The notes under the pieces: generated by a model | Databases searched by the model: none | What the model was told of the DNA's origin: nothing | Seen by the model: the letters and a program-made list of their open reading frames with translations, nothing else | Assembly: GCF_025642135.1 (NCBI RefSeq) | Contig: NZ_CP106793.1 | Coordinates: forward strand, 4,158,001-4,222,000 | Source: Streptomyces cynarae | GTDB taxonomy: Bacteria; Actinomycetota; Actinomycetes; Streptomycetales; Streptomycetaceae | DNA: 64,000 nucleotides | Direction: 5' to 3' | Shown here: positions 10,270 through 19,574 of the stretch, in pieces | Layout: each line of letters opens with the position of its first letter | How positions within the stretch are numbered: the first letter of the stretch is position 1 | Program-made: the position numbers and the translations under genes

Positions 10270-10303
10270 AAAAGGGCCCCGCAGCAGGCTGCGGGGCCCT
10301 TTT
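10270..10303. terminator. msiK terminator
   Basis: A perfect 15-bp stem AAAAGGGCCCCGCAG / CTGCGGGGCCCTTTT with a 4-nt loop, starting 35 nt past the msiK stop and ending in four T residues. Confidence 0.9.
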
Positions 10304-10441
10304 CGCTGTCGACAAATACCCCGGCATACGGGGCATTTCGGCAGGCCGCGTCAACCCGTTACCCAGAAATCAGCGCTTCTCCATCACCCGAACCGGTGAC
10401 TAAATGTCGCCAAATCACTACGGGACGCTACCCTCACTCGC

Positions 10442-10885
10442 GTGAAGCACACCACTACTCCTCAGGGACGGCGCGGCCGGGGCCCCGCCCGCCGGATCGG
10501 CCGCACCCTCGCCCTCGTTCTGCCCGTCGTCCTGGTGCTGTCCGGGACGCTGGCGGTGACCCGCGTCAACTGGTCGGGCGGCTCCAACTCGGTGCTCGCC
10601 GCCTCCTCCGAAGACGTCTCCACACGTGCGTCCTCCCGGGCCCCGCAGGACGTGCTGCGCGACAAGCTCCTGCTGGAACTGCAGGAGAAGAACCCGGGTG
10701 CCGCCCTCACCCACCTCCAGGAGGCCGTCAACGACCGCCCGTCACTGGCGAAGCACTGCGCGTCCATCGCCAGGGCGCTGGGCCGTGCCGCGGTCCGCAT
10801 GTACGGGCCGTCGCGGGCCCAGGCCTACGCCCGGCCGGTCTGCGACACGTCCTTCGCCTCGGGCGTGGCGGGCGGCCGCGGCTGA
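10442..10885 (+). CDS. Membrane-anchored hypothetical protein
   Basis: A 147-aa protein with a basic N-terminus ([14 protein letters not shown]), one hydrophobic helix at about 22-42 (LALVLPVVLVLSGTLAV), then an extracytoplasmic Ser-rich linker and a helical domain with two cysteines (HCASIAR, PVCDTSF) that could form a disulfide. GTG 10442 is the only plausible start and has no clear ribosome site. It lies between the msiK terminator and the nucleotidyltransferase. I do not recognise the family; similar short exported proteins are conserved at this place in Streptomyces, from recall. Confidence 0.7.
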   Translation: MKHTTTPQGRRGRGPARRIGRTLALVLPVVLVLSGTLAVTRVNWSGGSNSVLAASSEDVSTRASSRAPQDVLRDKLLLELQEKNPGAALTHLQEAVNDRPSLAKHCASIARALGRAAVRMYGPSRAQAYARPVCDTSFASGVAGGRG

Positions 10886-10928
10886 GGGCCCGGCCGGGGC
10901 GGGGCGCGAGGCGACGTACAGTTCGGTC

Positions 10929-11660
10929 ATGACCGATCCGAACGCCGCCTCGCGCCCCGTTCAAGCCGTTGTCCTGGCCGGGGGCCAGGGCACCCGGCTG
11001 CGTCCGTACACCGATGACCGGCCCAAGCCGATGGTGGAGATCCCGGGCACCGGGACTCCGATCATCGGCCACCAGCTCGTCTGGCTGGCCGAGGAGGGCG
11101 TCACGGACGTCGTGGTCTCCTGCGGCCACCTCGCCGAGGTCCTGCAGAACTGGCTGGCCTCCGCCGACCTGCCGCTGCGCGTCACGACGGTGGTGGAGTC
11201 GGAGCCCCTCGGCCGCGGCGGCGGCCTGCGGTACGCCGCGGAGCACCTGCCGCACCCCGACAAGCCGTGGTACGCGACGAACGGTGACATCTGGACCCGG
11301 TTCTCGCTGCGCGACATGGCGGACTTCCACACCGAGCGCGACGCGGTCGCCACGCTGGCGCTGGCGCGGCCGCGCATTCCGTGGGGCGCGGTGCAGACGG
11401 ACGGCTTCGGCCACGTCACGGACTTCATCGAGTCCCCGCCGTCGACGTTCGAGATCAACGCGGGGGTCTACGTCTTCTCCGCCGAGTTCGCCAAGATGCT
11501 CCCGGAGCGGGGCGACCACGAGCGTACGACGTTCCCCCGCCTGGCCCGCGAACGCCGCCTGGCGGGCTTCCCGATCCCGCAGGGCGCGTACTGGCGGGCG
11601 ATCGACACGGCGAAGGACCTCACGGAAGCGGCAAAGGAGCTCGCGGCCCAGGGCCGCTGA
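10929..11660 (+). CDS. NDP-sugar (mannose-1-phosphate guanylyltransferase-like) nucleotidyltransferase
   Basis: A 243-aa nucleotidyltransferase of the NTP_transferase family. The nucleotide-binding signature is VVLAGGQGTRLRPYTDDRPKPM at about 14-35, followed by GTPIIGHQLVWL, the sugar-nucleotide loop VESEPLGRGGGLRYA, and YATNGDIWTRF with the metal-binding Asp. It lacks the left-handed beta-helix acyltransferase domain of longer homologues. It should make an NDP-sugar (GDP-mannose or dTDP-glucose type) in the cytosol; the substrate cannot be fixed from sequence. It may be co-transcribed with the upstream anchored protein (43-nt gap) and ends at a strong hairpin. Confidence 0.85.
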   Translation: MTDPNAASRPVQAVVLAGGQGTRLRPYTDDRPKPMVEIPGTGTPIIGHQLVWLAEEGVTDVVVSCGHLAEVLQNWLASADLPLRVTTVVESEPLGRGGGLRYAAEHLPHPDKPWYATNGDIWTRFSLRDMADFHTERDAVATLALARPRIPWGAVQTDGFGHVTDFIESPPSTFEINAGVYVFSAEFAKMLPERGDHERTTFPRLARERRLAGFPIPQGAYWRAIDTAKDLTEAAKELAAQGR

Positions 11661-11731
11661 CGCTGCGACAGGGGGCCACACCTCCTCCCAGACACAACCC
11701 CTCCCAGACACGCCTGCCCCCAGACACGCCT

Positions 11732-11784
11732 GTTCCCGCACGAAGGGGCCCGCACACCATGTGCGGGCCCCTTCGTGCGGGAAC
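11732..11784. terminator. Long bidirectional terminator
   Basis: A perfect 24-bp stem GTTCCCGCACGAAGGGGCCC(GCAC) with its complement encloses the 5-nt loop ACCAT. It sits between the nucleotidyltransferase stop (11660) and the stop of the convergent DoxX gene (11791). It is preceded by short CAGACAC-containing direct repeats from about 11690. Confidence 0.9.
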
Positions 11785-11790
11785 GTCGGG

Positions 11791-13485
11791 CTACCCCAGC
11801 AGCCCGCCCACCAAGTGGTCGGAGCCGCCGGAGCTGCTGCCGCCGCCTCCCCCTGTGCCGCCCGTCGAGCCGCCGGTCGGGCCTGCCGTGCCCGTGCCGC
11901 CCGACGAGGAGGGGCCCGCACTGGTGCCGGGGGCGCGCCCGGACGGGGACGAGTGGCGGCGCGGGGCCTGGCCCACGCTGCCCTGGGTCTGGCTCGGCTG
12001 GCCGCCCGTGACCGAACCGGTCGCGCCCGCCGTGGCCGGCGTCCTGGCCGTGCTCGACGGCGACGAGGTCGTGCCCTGGGTCGTCGGCGGTTGCGAGGCC
12101 GAGGGGCTCGCCTTGTGCTGCCGCGCCCCCGGCGTCCCGGGCAGCGGTGAACCCGGCAGTTCGTTGCGCGGCGCCTCTCCGGGCCCGGGCACGACCACGC
12201 GGTCCGCGTCCCGCACCGCCCCGCCGAGCAGCGAGCCGACCAGCAGCGTCACCCCGGTCACCAGCCCCGTCACCACGGCGCCCCGGCGCAGCACGTACTG
12301 CCGCAGCTCCCAGATGTCCGCCCGCGGCCCGAGCCGGCGCCACGCGCTCCCCGCCAGACGGCCGTCCACGGAGTACACCGGCGCCCCCGCGATGACCAGC
12401 GGCGACCAGGCGGCGAGGTAGATGATGTCGGGCGCGTCGTATCCGGGGGTGGTCCGCCAGCTCACCGTCACGATCAGTGCCGCCGACAGCAGCGCCCCGG
12501 CCGCGGCCGCGACCCGCTGCCACAGCCCGAGGACGGTCAGCACGCCCACGATCACCTGGAGGAAGGCGATGACCAGGCCGGTGCCGACGGGGTGGTGGAG
12601 CGCGAACTCCCGTAGCGGCTCGGCGACTTGCCAGGGGTGCAGAGTGTTCAGCCAGGTGACCATGGACCCCCGTTTCCCGCCGTCGAAGTAGAGGGGGTCG
12701 CAGAGCTTGCCCATGCCGGCGTAGGCGGAGACGGAGCCGAGGAAGATGCGCAACGGCAGCAGCACCACGCCGAGGTTCATCCGACGCCCGGGGTAGTAGG
12801 CGTGCCGTACGTGGTCGCCGCCGTGCCGCCTGCTCCGCGGCCCGTTCGCGAGTTCCTCGGTGCGCGCCGTGTCCGCGAACTCGCCGTCCCGGTACGGCGG
12901 TTCGCCGTAGGCGTGCCTGTGCCCGTCGTACGCGACGTCGTCGTAGGCGCTTTCCACACTCCGCATCGGCGGCAGCAGCCGGGTCTCCCCGGCCAGCGGA
13001 CCGCGCTGGGCACCGACGACCGGCGTCTGAAGCGTCTGTGCGGTCAGGTGGTCGTCGTAGCCGCCGGTGCCCGCCAGGCCGTCCAGTCCGACGCGCGGGA
13101 TGACCTGGGTCGCGCCCGGGTCGCCGCCCGCCTCCTCGCCGTGCACCACGCTCGACGTCCGTACGGCCTGGAGCAGCCGGTGCGCACCGGTGTCGTCGGG
13201 CGCCGACTTACCGCTCCAGACGACGGGCCGACGGCGGCCGGCCTGCCCCGCCGTACCAGCGACGGGCATGCGCGCGACGTCCTGCGCGCCGCCGACCTGC
13301 CGGGCGACCCGCGGGTACTGGGCGCGGCGCGCCGACGCACCCAACTGCACGCGGAAACTCGCATGATTGACGATGACCTGCGCCGGGTCGCTCGGCACCT
13401 TCACCATGCTCAGCGCGGGAGCGTCGTCGAACCCGGACGACCGGTCCCCCGTGGGTGTGCGGCGTGTTCTGGTCTCCACACTCAT
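11791..13485 (-). CDS. DoxX-family membrane protein with long N- and C-terminal extensions
   Basis: A 564-aa protein. Residues 1-235 are a long, polar, low-complexity cytoplasmic region. From about 237 (LGVVLLPLRIFLGSVSAYAGMGKL) come four hydrophobic helices of a DoxX-like domain (LVIAFLQVIVGVLTVLGLW; AAAGALLSAALIVTVSW; IIYLAAWSPLVIAGAPV), then a fifth helix near 420 (GLVTGVTLLVGSLLGG) and a C-terminal tail of Pro/Ser/Thr/Gly repeats. The DoxX core is near the usual ~150 aa; the extensions are unusual. DoxX proteins act with thiol or quinone redox systems, but no partner is visible. It lies convergent to the nucleotidyltransferase and downstream of rlmB. Confidence 0.85.
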   Translation of the reverse strand: MSVETRTRRTPTGDRSSGFDDAPALSMVKVPSDPAQVIVNHASFRVQLGASARRAQYPRVARQVGGAQDVARMPVAGTAGQAGRRRPVVWSGKSAPDDTGAHRLLQAVRTSSVVHGEEAGGDPGATQVIPRVGLDGLAGTGGYDDHLTAQTLQTPVVGAQRGPLAGETRLLPPMRSVESAYDDVAYDGHRHAYGEPPYRDGEFADTARTEELANGPRSRRHGGDHVRHAYYPGRRMNLGVVLLPLRIFLGSVSAYAGMGKLCDPLYFDGGKRGSMVTWLNTLHPWQVAEPLREFALHHPVGTGLVIAFLQVIVGVLTVLGLWQRVAAAAGALLSAALIVTVSWRTTPGYDAPDIIYLAAWSPLVIAGAPVYSVDGRLAGSAWRRLGPRADIWELRQYVLRRGAVVTGLVTGVTLLVGSLLGGAVRDADRVVVPGPGEAPRNELPGSPLPGTPGARQHKASPSASQPPTTQGTTSSPSSTARTPATAGATGSVTGGQPSQTQGSVGQAPRRHSSPSGRAPGTSAGPSSSGGTGTAGPTGGSTGGTGGGGGSSSGGSDHLVGGLLG

Positions 13486-13625
13486 CTAACCGAGTGACGT
13501 GTGGTTAGGACACTGCTTTGACTCCGCGGATCTGTCCGGACCCCGTCAAGCTTGCCCTGTACGACCGAATTCCCCCGTACGAGTGAGGATGCGAACGTCT
13601 GTCCGCATCCTCCGGCCCGTCGGTG

Positions 13626-14564
13626 TCACGCGCGTCGGCGGGCGGCCTCGTACAGCACGATCCCCGCCGCCACACCGGCGTTGAGCGACTCGGCGCCACC
13701 CGGCATGGGGATCCGCACCCGGAGGTCGCAGGTCTCGCCGACCAGCCGCGACAGCCCCTTGCCCTCGCTGCCGACGACCACGACGACCGGCCCCTCCAGC
13801 GCGTCCAGCTCACCGAGTTCGACATCCCCGTCGGCGGCGAGCCCGACGACCGTGATCCCGGCCTTCTTGTACGCCTCCAGGGCGCGCGTCAGGTTGGTGG
13901 CGCGGGCGACGGGCGTACGGGCGGCCGTACCGGCGGAGGTCTTCCACGCACCGGCGGTCATACCGGCCGCGCGCCGCTCGGGCACGACCACCCCGTGCCC
14001 GCCGAAGGCGGAGACGGAACGGACCACGGCGCCGAGGTTCCGCGGGTCGGTGACCCCGTCGAGGGCGACGATCAGCGGGTCCTCGCCCTCGTCGTAGGCG
14101 GCGTCGGCGAGGTCCTCCGGGTGCGCGTACTCGTACGGCGGGACCTGGAGGACGAGGCCCTGGTGGTTGAGCCCGTTCGTCATCCGGTCCAGCTCGGGGC
14201 GGGGCGCCTCCATGAGGTTGATGCCGCCGCGCTCGGAGGCGAGCTGCAGCGCCTCGCGCACGCGCTCGTCGTTGTCGATGAACTGCTGGACGTAGAGCGT
14301 GGAGGCGGGCACGCCCTCGCGCAGCGCCTCGACCACCGGGTTGCGCCCGACGACCAGCTCGGAGGAGGACTTCCCACCCGTGCGACGCTGGGGGCGCCCC
14401 TGAGCGCGGCGCGCCTTCGCCTGTACGGCGCGCTGCTTGGCGTGTCCCTTGCGCATCTCGGCGGGCGGAGTCGGGCCCTTGCCCTCCAGGCCCCGGCGTC
14501 GCTTGCCGCCGCTGCCGACCTGCGCGCCCTTCTTGCCGGACATGCGGCGGTTGTTCGCGGCCAT
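13626..14564 (-). CDS. rlmB: 23S rRNA 2'-O-methyltransferase, TrmH family (RlmB)
   Basis: A 312-aa SpoU/TrmH-type methyltransferase, probably acting on 23S rRNA G2251. A basic N-terminal tail of ~68 residues ([20 protein letters not shown]) precedes the L30-like substrate-binding domain ([14 protein letters not shown]) and the SPOUT catalytic domain with the three motifs: [29 protein letters not shown] and [18 protein letters not shown]. Catalytic Asn and Arg are in motif 1. The adjacent gene upstream is cysS, with a terminator hairpin between, matching the conserved cysS-rlmB arrangement of actinobacteria. The basic tail is a common actinobacterial feature. Confidence 0.93.
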   Translation of the reverse strand: MAANNRRMSGKKGAQVGSGGKRRRGLEGKGPTPPAEMRKGHAKQRAVQAKARRAQGRPQRRTGGKSSSELVVGRNPVVEALREGVPASTLYVQQFIDNDERVREALQLASERGGINLMEAPRPELDRMTNGLNHQGLVLQVPPYEYAHPEDLADAAYDEGEDPLIVALDGVTDPRNLGAVVRSVSAFGGHGVVVPERRAAGMTAGAWKTSAGTAARTPVARATNLTRALEAYKKAGITVVGLAADGDVELGELDALEGPVVVVVGSEGKGLSRLVGETCDLRVRIPMPGGAESLNAGVAAGIVLYEAARRRA

Positions 14565-14626
14565 GACCTACCTGTCTGTTGAAGCGTTCGTACGTACGTC
14601 CAGTACGTCTCTTACATCTATGCAGT

Positions 14627-14652
14627 GTGCCGCCCGGAGGGCCGGGCGGCAC
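14627..14652. terminator. Hairpin after cysS
   Basis: A perfect 11-bp stem GTGCCGCCCGG / CCGGGCGGCAC with the tetraloop AGGG lies 27 bp past the cysS stop on the minus strand, before rlmB. Confidence 0.75.
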
Positions 14653-14678
14653 AATCGATCATCGGATCGGCGGTGGGA

Positions 14679-16079
14679 TCAGCGCGGGCCGAGCGTCCAG
14701 CGCGGGCCCTGCGGACTGTCCTCGATGACGAGCCCGGACTGGTTGAGCTGGTCGCGGATGGCGTCCGCGGTGGCCCAGTCCTTGCGGGCGCGGGCCGCCT
14801 CCCGCTGCTGGAGCACCAGGCCCACGAGGCTGTCGACCACACCGTGCAGGTCCTCGCCGCGGTCGCCCTCGCCGGCCCACTGGGCGTCGAGCGGGTCGAG
14901 GCCGAGGACGCCGAGCATGGCGCGCACCTCGGCGAGCCGGGCCACGGCGGCCTCCTTGTCGTCGGCCGCGAGCGCGCTGTTGCCCTGCCGGACGGTGGTG
15001 TGCACCACGGCCAGCGCCTGCGGCACACCCAGGTCGTCGTCCATGGCCTCGGCGAAGGCGGGCGGCACCTCGGCGGCGGGCTCGACGACACCTCCGGCCT
15101 TCTCGACGACGCGCTGCACGAAGCCCTCGATGCGCGCGAACGCGGACTCGGCCTCGCGCAGGGACTCCTCGCTGTACTCGATCATCGAGCGGTAGTGCGG
15201 CGTGCCCAGGTAGTACCGGAGCACGATGGGCCGCCACTGCTTGACCATCTCGGAGACGAGCACCGAGTTCCCGAGGGACTTCGACATCTTCTCGCCGCTC
15301 ATGGTGACCCAGGCGTTGTGCACCCAGTACCGGGCGAACTCGTCGCCGAAGGCCTTGGCCTGGGCGATCTCGTTCTCGTGGTGCGGGAAGATGAGGTCGA
15401 GGCCGCCGCCGTGGATGTCGAAGGCGGAACCCAGGTACTTGTGCGCCATGGCCGAGCACTCCAGGTGCCACCCGGGGCGGCCGCGTCCCCAGGGCGTCTC
15501 CCAGGTGGGCTCGCCGGGCTTGGCGGCCTTCCACATGGCGAAGTCGCGCGGGTCCCGCTTGCCGGTCTCCCCGACACCGGAGGGCTGCTGGAGGTTCTCC
15601 AGCTCCTGGTTGGACAGCTGGAGGTACTCCGGGAAGGACCGCACGTCGAAGTAGACGTTGCCGTCCGCCTCGTAGCCGTGCCCGCGCTCGATGAGAGCGC
15701 GCATCATCTCGACCATCTCGGTGATGTGCCCGGTGGCGCGCGGCTCGTACGTCGGCGGGAGGCAGCCGAGCACGGTGTACCCGTCGTCGAAGGCGCGCTC
15801 GTTCTCGTACCCGATGGCCCACCAGGGGCGGCCCTGGTCCGCGGACTTCGCGATGATCTTGTCGTCGATGTCGGTGACGTTCCGGACGAAGGTCACCTGG
15901 TACCCGCGGTACTCGAACCACCGGCGCATGATGTCGAAGTTGAGGCCCGAGCGGATGTGCCCGATGTGCGGCGCGGCCTGCACGGTGGCGCCACACAGGT
16001 AGATCGAGACACAACCCGGCTTGAGCGGGGTGAAGTCACGGATCTGCCGGGCGCTGGTGTCGTACAGGCGAATAGTCAC
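14679..16079 (-). CDS. cysS: Cysteinyl-tRNA synthetase
   Basis: A 466-aa class I aminoacyl-tRNA synthetase that charges tRNA-Cys. The zinc-binding Cys29 lies in IYLCGATVQAAPHIGH, which also contains the HIGH motif (38-41); the second zinc ligands are in WHLECSAMAHKYLG and GGGLDLIFPHHENE. The KMSKS loop is GEKMSKSLGN. The C-terminal DALR-type helical region and short anticodon-binding tail are present, so the length is standard. The MshC paralogue of mycothiol synthesis is shorter and has different context, so cysS is preferred. Stop is followed by a hairpin and then rlmB. Confidence 0.96.
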   Translation of the reverse strand: MTIRLYDTSARQIRDFTPLKPGCVSIYLCGATVQAAPHIGHIRSGLNFDIMRRWFEYRGYQVTFVRNVTDIDDKIIAKSADQGRPWWAIGYENERAFDDGYTVLGCLPPTYEPRATGHITEMVEMMRALIERGHGYEADGNVYFDVRSFPEYLQLSNQELENLQQPSGVGETGKRDPRDFAMWKAAKPGEPTWETPWGRGRPGWHLECSAMAHKYLGSAFDIHGGGLDLIFPHHENEIAQAKAFGDEFARYWVHNAWVTMSGEKMSKSLGNSVLVSEMVKQWRPIVLRYYLGTPHYRSMIEYSEESLREAESAFARIEGFVQRVVEKAGGVVEPAAEVPPAFAEAMDDDLGVPQALAVVHTTVRQGNSALAADDKEAAVARLAEVRAMLGVLGLDPLDAQWAGEGDRGEDLHGVVDSLVGLVLQQREAARARKDWATADAIRDQLNQSGLVIEDSPQGPRWTLGPR

Positions 16080-16173
16080 GAGTCCAGAGTAGTGGGCCGG
16101 GACCGGTGTCCGGCGCCCAGCCCGCCAAGACCGTCACCCGATCATGCGGCGGATGCGGCAGGCGTCCCTCGCC

Positions 16174-16581
16174 TCAGAGCCGCCCCGCCACCTTCCGCGG
16201 CACCACCCGCACCACCACCCGGTCCGCGTCCTGCGCCGACGCCGGGTTGAACTCTGCGTATTTCTTTCCCGTGTACTTCAGCGACAGTTCGTCGATCAGT
16301 TCGCGGGCGCCCTCGGTGCTCATCTCCGCGGTGCCGCGGATCTCCGCGTACTCGTACGGCGCATCGGGGTTCAGGACCACCACGCTCACCCTGGGGTCGC
16401 GGTCCAGGTTCAGCTTCTTGCGGCGGTCGACGGTCGTGGAGAAGAGGATGTCGTCGCCGTCCCGCTTGACCCACACGGGGGACAGTTGCGGGCCGCCGTC
16501 GGGTTGGAGCGTGCCGACGACGATGAAGACGGGGCTGTCGAGCAGGCTCTTGAGGCGGTCGGACAGTACGGCGGTCGGCAT
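16174..16581 (-). CDS. PPOX-class F420-dependent oxidoreductase
   Basis: A 135-aa split-barrel flavin/deazaflavin-binding protein. Typical segments are VVGTLQPDGGPQLSPVWVKR, DDILFSTTVDRRKKLNLDRD and PRVSVVVLNPDAPYEYAEIRG, ending with the FVR-like VVVRVVPRKV. The family in actinobacteria uses F420H2 to reduce small molecules; the substrate is unknown. ATG 16581 has GGAGG 6 nt upstream. It stands alone between cysS and ispF. Confidence 0.85.
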   Translation of the reverse strand: MPTAVLSDRLKSLLDSPVFIVVGTLQPDGGPQLSPVWVKRDGDDILFSTTVDRRKKLNLDRDPRVSVVVLNPDAPYEYAEIRGTAEMSTEGARELIDELSLKYTGKKYAEFNPASAQDADRVVVRVVPRKVAGRL

Positions 16582-16639
16582 GGGTGCCTCCGGGACCTGG
16601 GTCGTGTGTCGCTGGTCACTCTGCCGGTACCCTCGCACG

Positions 16640-16810
16640 CTCTCGGCACGCCCGCACCACGAGCGCCGTCCGCATCACACGTGCGCCACGAGCGCCGCCC
16701 TCAGCAAAGGCGCACCGAGAGCGCCGCCCTCAGCACAGACGCACAGAGGACGCCGCCCTCAGCAAAGGCCCGGCAAGAGTCCCGTCACACTCGCACCACG
16801 AGCGCCGTCG
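16640..16810. repeat. Short tandem repeats beside the ispF 3' end
   Basis: Three imperfect 29-30-nt units beginning GCGCCGCCCTCAGCA start at 16692, 16721 and 16751. An 18-nt stretch, CGCACCACGAGCGCCGTC, occurs exactly at 16653-16670 and again at 16792-16809, where it is the last codons of ispF. The intergenic copy therefore duplicates coding sequence. Confidence 0.75.
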
Positions 16811-17303
16811 CCACCGCCATCAGGCCCTCGTCCCGGCCGGGGAAGCCGAGGCCGTCCGTCGTGGCGCCGGAGACCGAGACCGGTGCGCCCGCCGCCTCCG
16901 AGAGGACCTTCTGCGCCTCGTCGCGGCGTCTGCCGATCTTCGGGCGCGGCCCCACGACCTGGACCGCGATGTTCCCGATCCGGAACCCCGCCTCGCGCAC
17001 GATCCGTGCCGCCTCCGCGAGCAGCGTCACCCCGGACGCCCCGGACCACTCGGGCCGCCCGGTGCCGAAGTGCTGCCCCAGGTCGCCGAGGCCGGCGGCG
17101 GAGAAGAGCGCGTTGCACGCGGCGTGTGCGACCACGTCCGCGTCGGAGTGACCCGCGAGGCCGGGCCCCTCGCCGTCCCACTTCAGGCCCGCGCACCACA
17201 GCTCCCGACCCTCCTCGAAGGCGTGGATGTCGGTGCCGATGCCCACCTGGGGCAGCAGCGGCCCACCCGGCGGCAGCCGGACATCGGAGGCTTCAGAACC
17301 CAT
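16785..17303 (-). CDS. ispF: 2-C-methyl-D-erythritol 2,4-cyclodiphosphate synthase
   Basis: A 172-aa MEP-pathway enzyme that cyclises CDP-ME 2-phosphate to MEcPP. The metal site is formed by GIGTDIHAF (Asp, His) and [11 protein letters not shown] (His); the C-terminal [16 protein letters not shown] is the family signature. About 15 N-terminal residues precede the canonical start of the fold. Its ATG lies inside the 3' end of ispD (11-bp overlap), so the two are translated from one message, as is common. The C-terminal coding sequence takes part in a local repeat. Confidence 0.95.
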   Translation of the reverse strand: MGSEASDVRLPPGGPLLPQVGIGTDIHAFEEGRELWCAGLKWDGEGPGLAGHSDADVVAHAACNALFSAAGLGDLGQHFGTGRPEWSGASGVTLLAEAARIVREAGFRIGNIAVQVVGPRPKIGRRRDEAQKVLSEAAGAPVSVSGATTDGLGFPGRDEGLMAVATALVVRV

Positions 17304-18054
17304 CGGTGAGCCTCCTGCGGGTCAGAACCGCCTCGGCGAGCACCAGGTCCAGCGGCCGCGTGACCTTGAAGGCCTCCTCGTGGCCGGGGACCACGACGAC
17401 CGGCAGCCCGAGCTGCTCCACCATGCTCGCGTCGTCCGTGACGTTGTCCGTGACCGTCTCGTGGGCCTGGATCAGCGTCGCGCGGTCGAAGCCCTGCGGG
17501 GTCTGCACCGCGCGCAGCCGGGCGCGGTCGGGGGTGGCGACGACCGGTTCGGGCTCGCCGGGCGCGGCGGCCGGCTGGACCTCCTTCACCGTGTCGGCGA
17601 GCGGCAGCGCCGGAACGACGGCCGGCGCGCCCTCCCGTACCGCCTCGATCACCGCGTCCACCGTGTCCACCGGCACCAGGGGGCGGGCCGCGTCGTGGAC
17701 CAGGACGATCCCGTACTCGGGCGGCAGGGCGTCGAGGCCGAGCCGCACGGACTCCTGGCGCGTCTCGCCGCCGGGGACGACCAGGAAGTCCGTCCTCTCC
17801 GGCAGCGCGTGCGCGTCGAGCAGCGACTTGACCTCGGCGGTCCCGTCGGGCGGGGCCACGACGATGACGAGGGAGACCGCGCGGGACGCCGCCATCGCCC
17901 GGACGGCGTGGATGAGCATGGGAACGCCACCGAGCGCGCGGAGCGCCTTGGGGGCGCCCGGGCCGAGGCGTACGCCCCGGCCGGCGGCCGGGATCACCGC
18001 GGCGGTGCGGACGGCGGGTGGCTCGATGGTCGAAGGGCGCGAAACGTCAGACAT
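17293..18054 (-). CDS. ispD: 2-C-methyl-D-erythritol 4-phosphate cytidylyltransferase
   Basis: A 253-aa cytidylyltransferase that forms CDP-ME in isoprenoid synthesis. The CTP-binding motif is [19 protein letters not shown] (about 20-38); the conserved VHDAARPLV and the later TPQGFD segments are present. It overlaps ispF by 11 bp, and carD lies upstream in the same orientation across a ~360-bp gap, the order known from other actinobacteria. The N-terminal 17 residues are a variable extension. Confidence 0.95.
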   Translation of the reverse strand: MSDVSRPSTIEPPAVRTAAVIPAAGRGVRLGPGAPKALRALGGVPMLIHAVRAMAASRAVSLVIVVAPPDGTAEVKSLLDAHALPERTDFLVVPGGETRQESVRLGLDALPPEYGIVLVHDAARPLVPVDTVDAVIEAVREGAPAVVPALPLADTVKEVQPAAAPGEPEPVVATPDRARLRAVQTPQGFDRATLIQAHETVTDNVTDDASMVEQLGLPVVVVPGHEEAFKVTRPLDLVLAEAVLTRRRLTDGF

Positions 18055-18413
18055 CGGTTCCTGTCAGGTTTGTGTGCTCGGCCGGGATGGGTATGGCCAC
18101 ACCGTGCCGGGCGCGACGCCTTGACCGGACCCTTCCGTGACTTCTGGTCGAGCCGACTGCCCGGGCCCGGCACGCCAAGTATCGGGGGTTTCCCCGTCGG
18201 CACAGGGATCGGGCAGGGGCTTTCGCGTTCCGGCTGTTGCACCTGAGGTTCAGGCCGCGGCGTCATGGGTACGTCGGGCAGTGACGGGTACGAACATGCC
18301 GCAGCGCCCGGCGACATCTACTGTGTCATCGGGCACCGCGGCATCGCGTGTGTGCTGTGCGCCGGTCGGTCCGCCACGCTCCTGGCCGGGGAGCGAGCGG
18401 GCCGGGACGGGCG
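18055..18413. other. Intergenic region between carD and ispD
   Basis: A 359-bp gap. It should contain an ispDF promoter and perhaps the carD terminator. Open frames on the plus strand run antisense into carD and lack ribosome sites, so I do not call a gene. I see no strong long hairpin. Confidence 0.4.
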
Positions 18414-18896
18414 TCAGGACGCGAGGACCTCGTCGAGGAGAGCCTCGGCCTTGTCCTCGTTCGTGTTCTCCGCGAGGGCGAGCTCGCTCACCAGGATCTG
18501 CCGGGCCTTGGCGAGCATCCGCTTCTCACCGGCGGAGAGTCCGCGCTCGCGCTCACGGCGCCACAGGTCACGCACGACTTCCGCGACCTTGATGACGTCG
18601 CCGGAGGCGAGCTTCTCCAGGTTTGCCTTGTAACGACGAGACCAGTTCGTGGGCTCCTCGGCGTACGGCGCGCGCAGCACCTCGAAGACCCGGTCCAGCC
18701 CGTCCTGACCGACCACATCACGCACGCCGACGAACTCCGCATTGTCCGCTGGCACACGCACCGTCAGGTCGCCCTGGGCGACCTTCAGCACCAAGTAGGT
18801 CTTGTCCACGCCTTTGATCTGGCGAGTTTCGATGGCCTCGATCAGCGCGGCCCCGTGATGGGGATAGACCACGGTGTCGCCAACCTTGAACGTCAT
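18414..18896 (-). CDS. carD: CarD-family RNA polymerase-binding transcription regulator
   Basis: A 160-aa CarD/CdnL protein. The N-terminal Tudor-like RNAP-interaction domain starts [20 protein letters not shown] and continues to about 65; the C-terminal helical DNA-binding domain contains [17 protein letters not shown] and [22 protein letters not shown]. The protein binds the RNAP beta subunit and stabilises open complexes, especially at rRNA promoters. It is essential in mycobacteria. The ATG is preceded by an AAGGGG-like site. Length and context (upstream of ispDF) are standard. Confidence 0.95.
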   Translation of the reverse strand: MTFKVGDTVVYPHHGAALIEAIETRQIKGVDKTYLVLKVAQGDLTVRVPADNAEFVGVRDVVGQDGLDRVFEVLRAPYAEEPTNWSRRYKANLEKLASGDVIKVAEVVRDLWRRERERGLSAGEKRMLAKARQILVSELALAENTNEDKAEALLDEVLAS

Positions 18897-19574
18897 GTGA
18901 CAGGTACCCCTTCCGTGGCTATCCAGGGTAACACGGAAACCGCGTCATCTGAATGGCGTTTTCGCAGGTCAGGGCATATCTCGGGGCTTGACAAGCGCGA
19001 CCGGAACGTGCTTCGAGGGGTGAGCGGAAGAGGGTATTCGCAGGTCGGAGCGGCTGCGCGGGCGGGGTGAAACCCGGGCGTTACACGCGTCGCAGGGCTC
19101 CGAGCGTGCCCGAAACATCCGCTTTTGTCCACCCTCAAGTGATCGACTTCCGCTACTCCGTTCGGTGCGCGGAGGCGGGTACGAGTCGAATCCGGAATTG
19201 ATCAAGGGCTCCGGCGAGGCGCGGTTGTTGCGTCGGTGATCGATTTTCGGCACCTGTCTCGCAACCCGCCTCGCATTCCTTACGGGAAATCCCCGGGGCG
19301 GGTGAGGAGACGCTTATGTGAATGATGAGTCAGGAGTCGTCAAAGTGGCAGATGGGACTGCTGTGGAACAAGCTGAGTCCTGCGCCGCCTCCCTGGCAGC
19401 GGTGGGGCGCGCTGCCGCCGGGGCCGGACCCGCGAGGCGAAGTGCCGGGCTTGGGGAGGGTCGGGTGCGGTGGCCCGGGGGCGGCTCGGTAACCTAAGGC
19501 CGCTGACAGATACTTAGGGCGGCTTTATCAGGGGGTCGCCCTGCTTCGCCCACGTACAAGGAGTTGCCGCCGCC
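18897..19574. other. Large divergent intergenic region between carD and a lipoprotein gene
   Basis: A 678-bp gap that must hold promoters for both genes. A TTGACA-like hexamer occurs at about 18986 on the plus strand. I see no RNA gene and no long hairpin. Its length suggests complex control of carD. Confidence 0.45.

Noticed and set aside
14659..16014. Long frames antisense or out of frame within cysS, such as this 451-aa one
   Set aside because: They are shadows produced by high GC content; only the CysS frame has family motifs.
18265..18633. Plus-strand frame beside and antisense to carD
   Set aside because: It overlaps carD antisense, lacks a ribosome site and has no family features.
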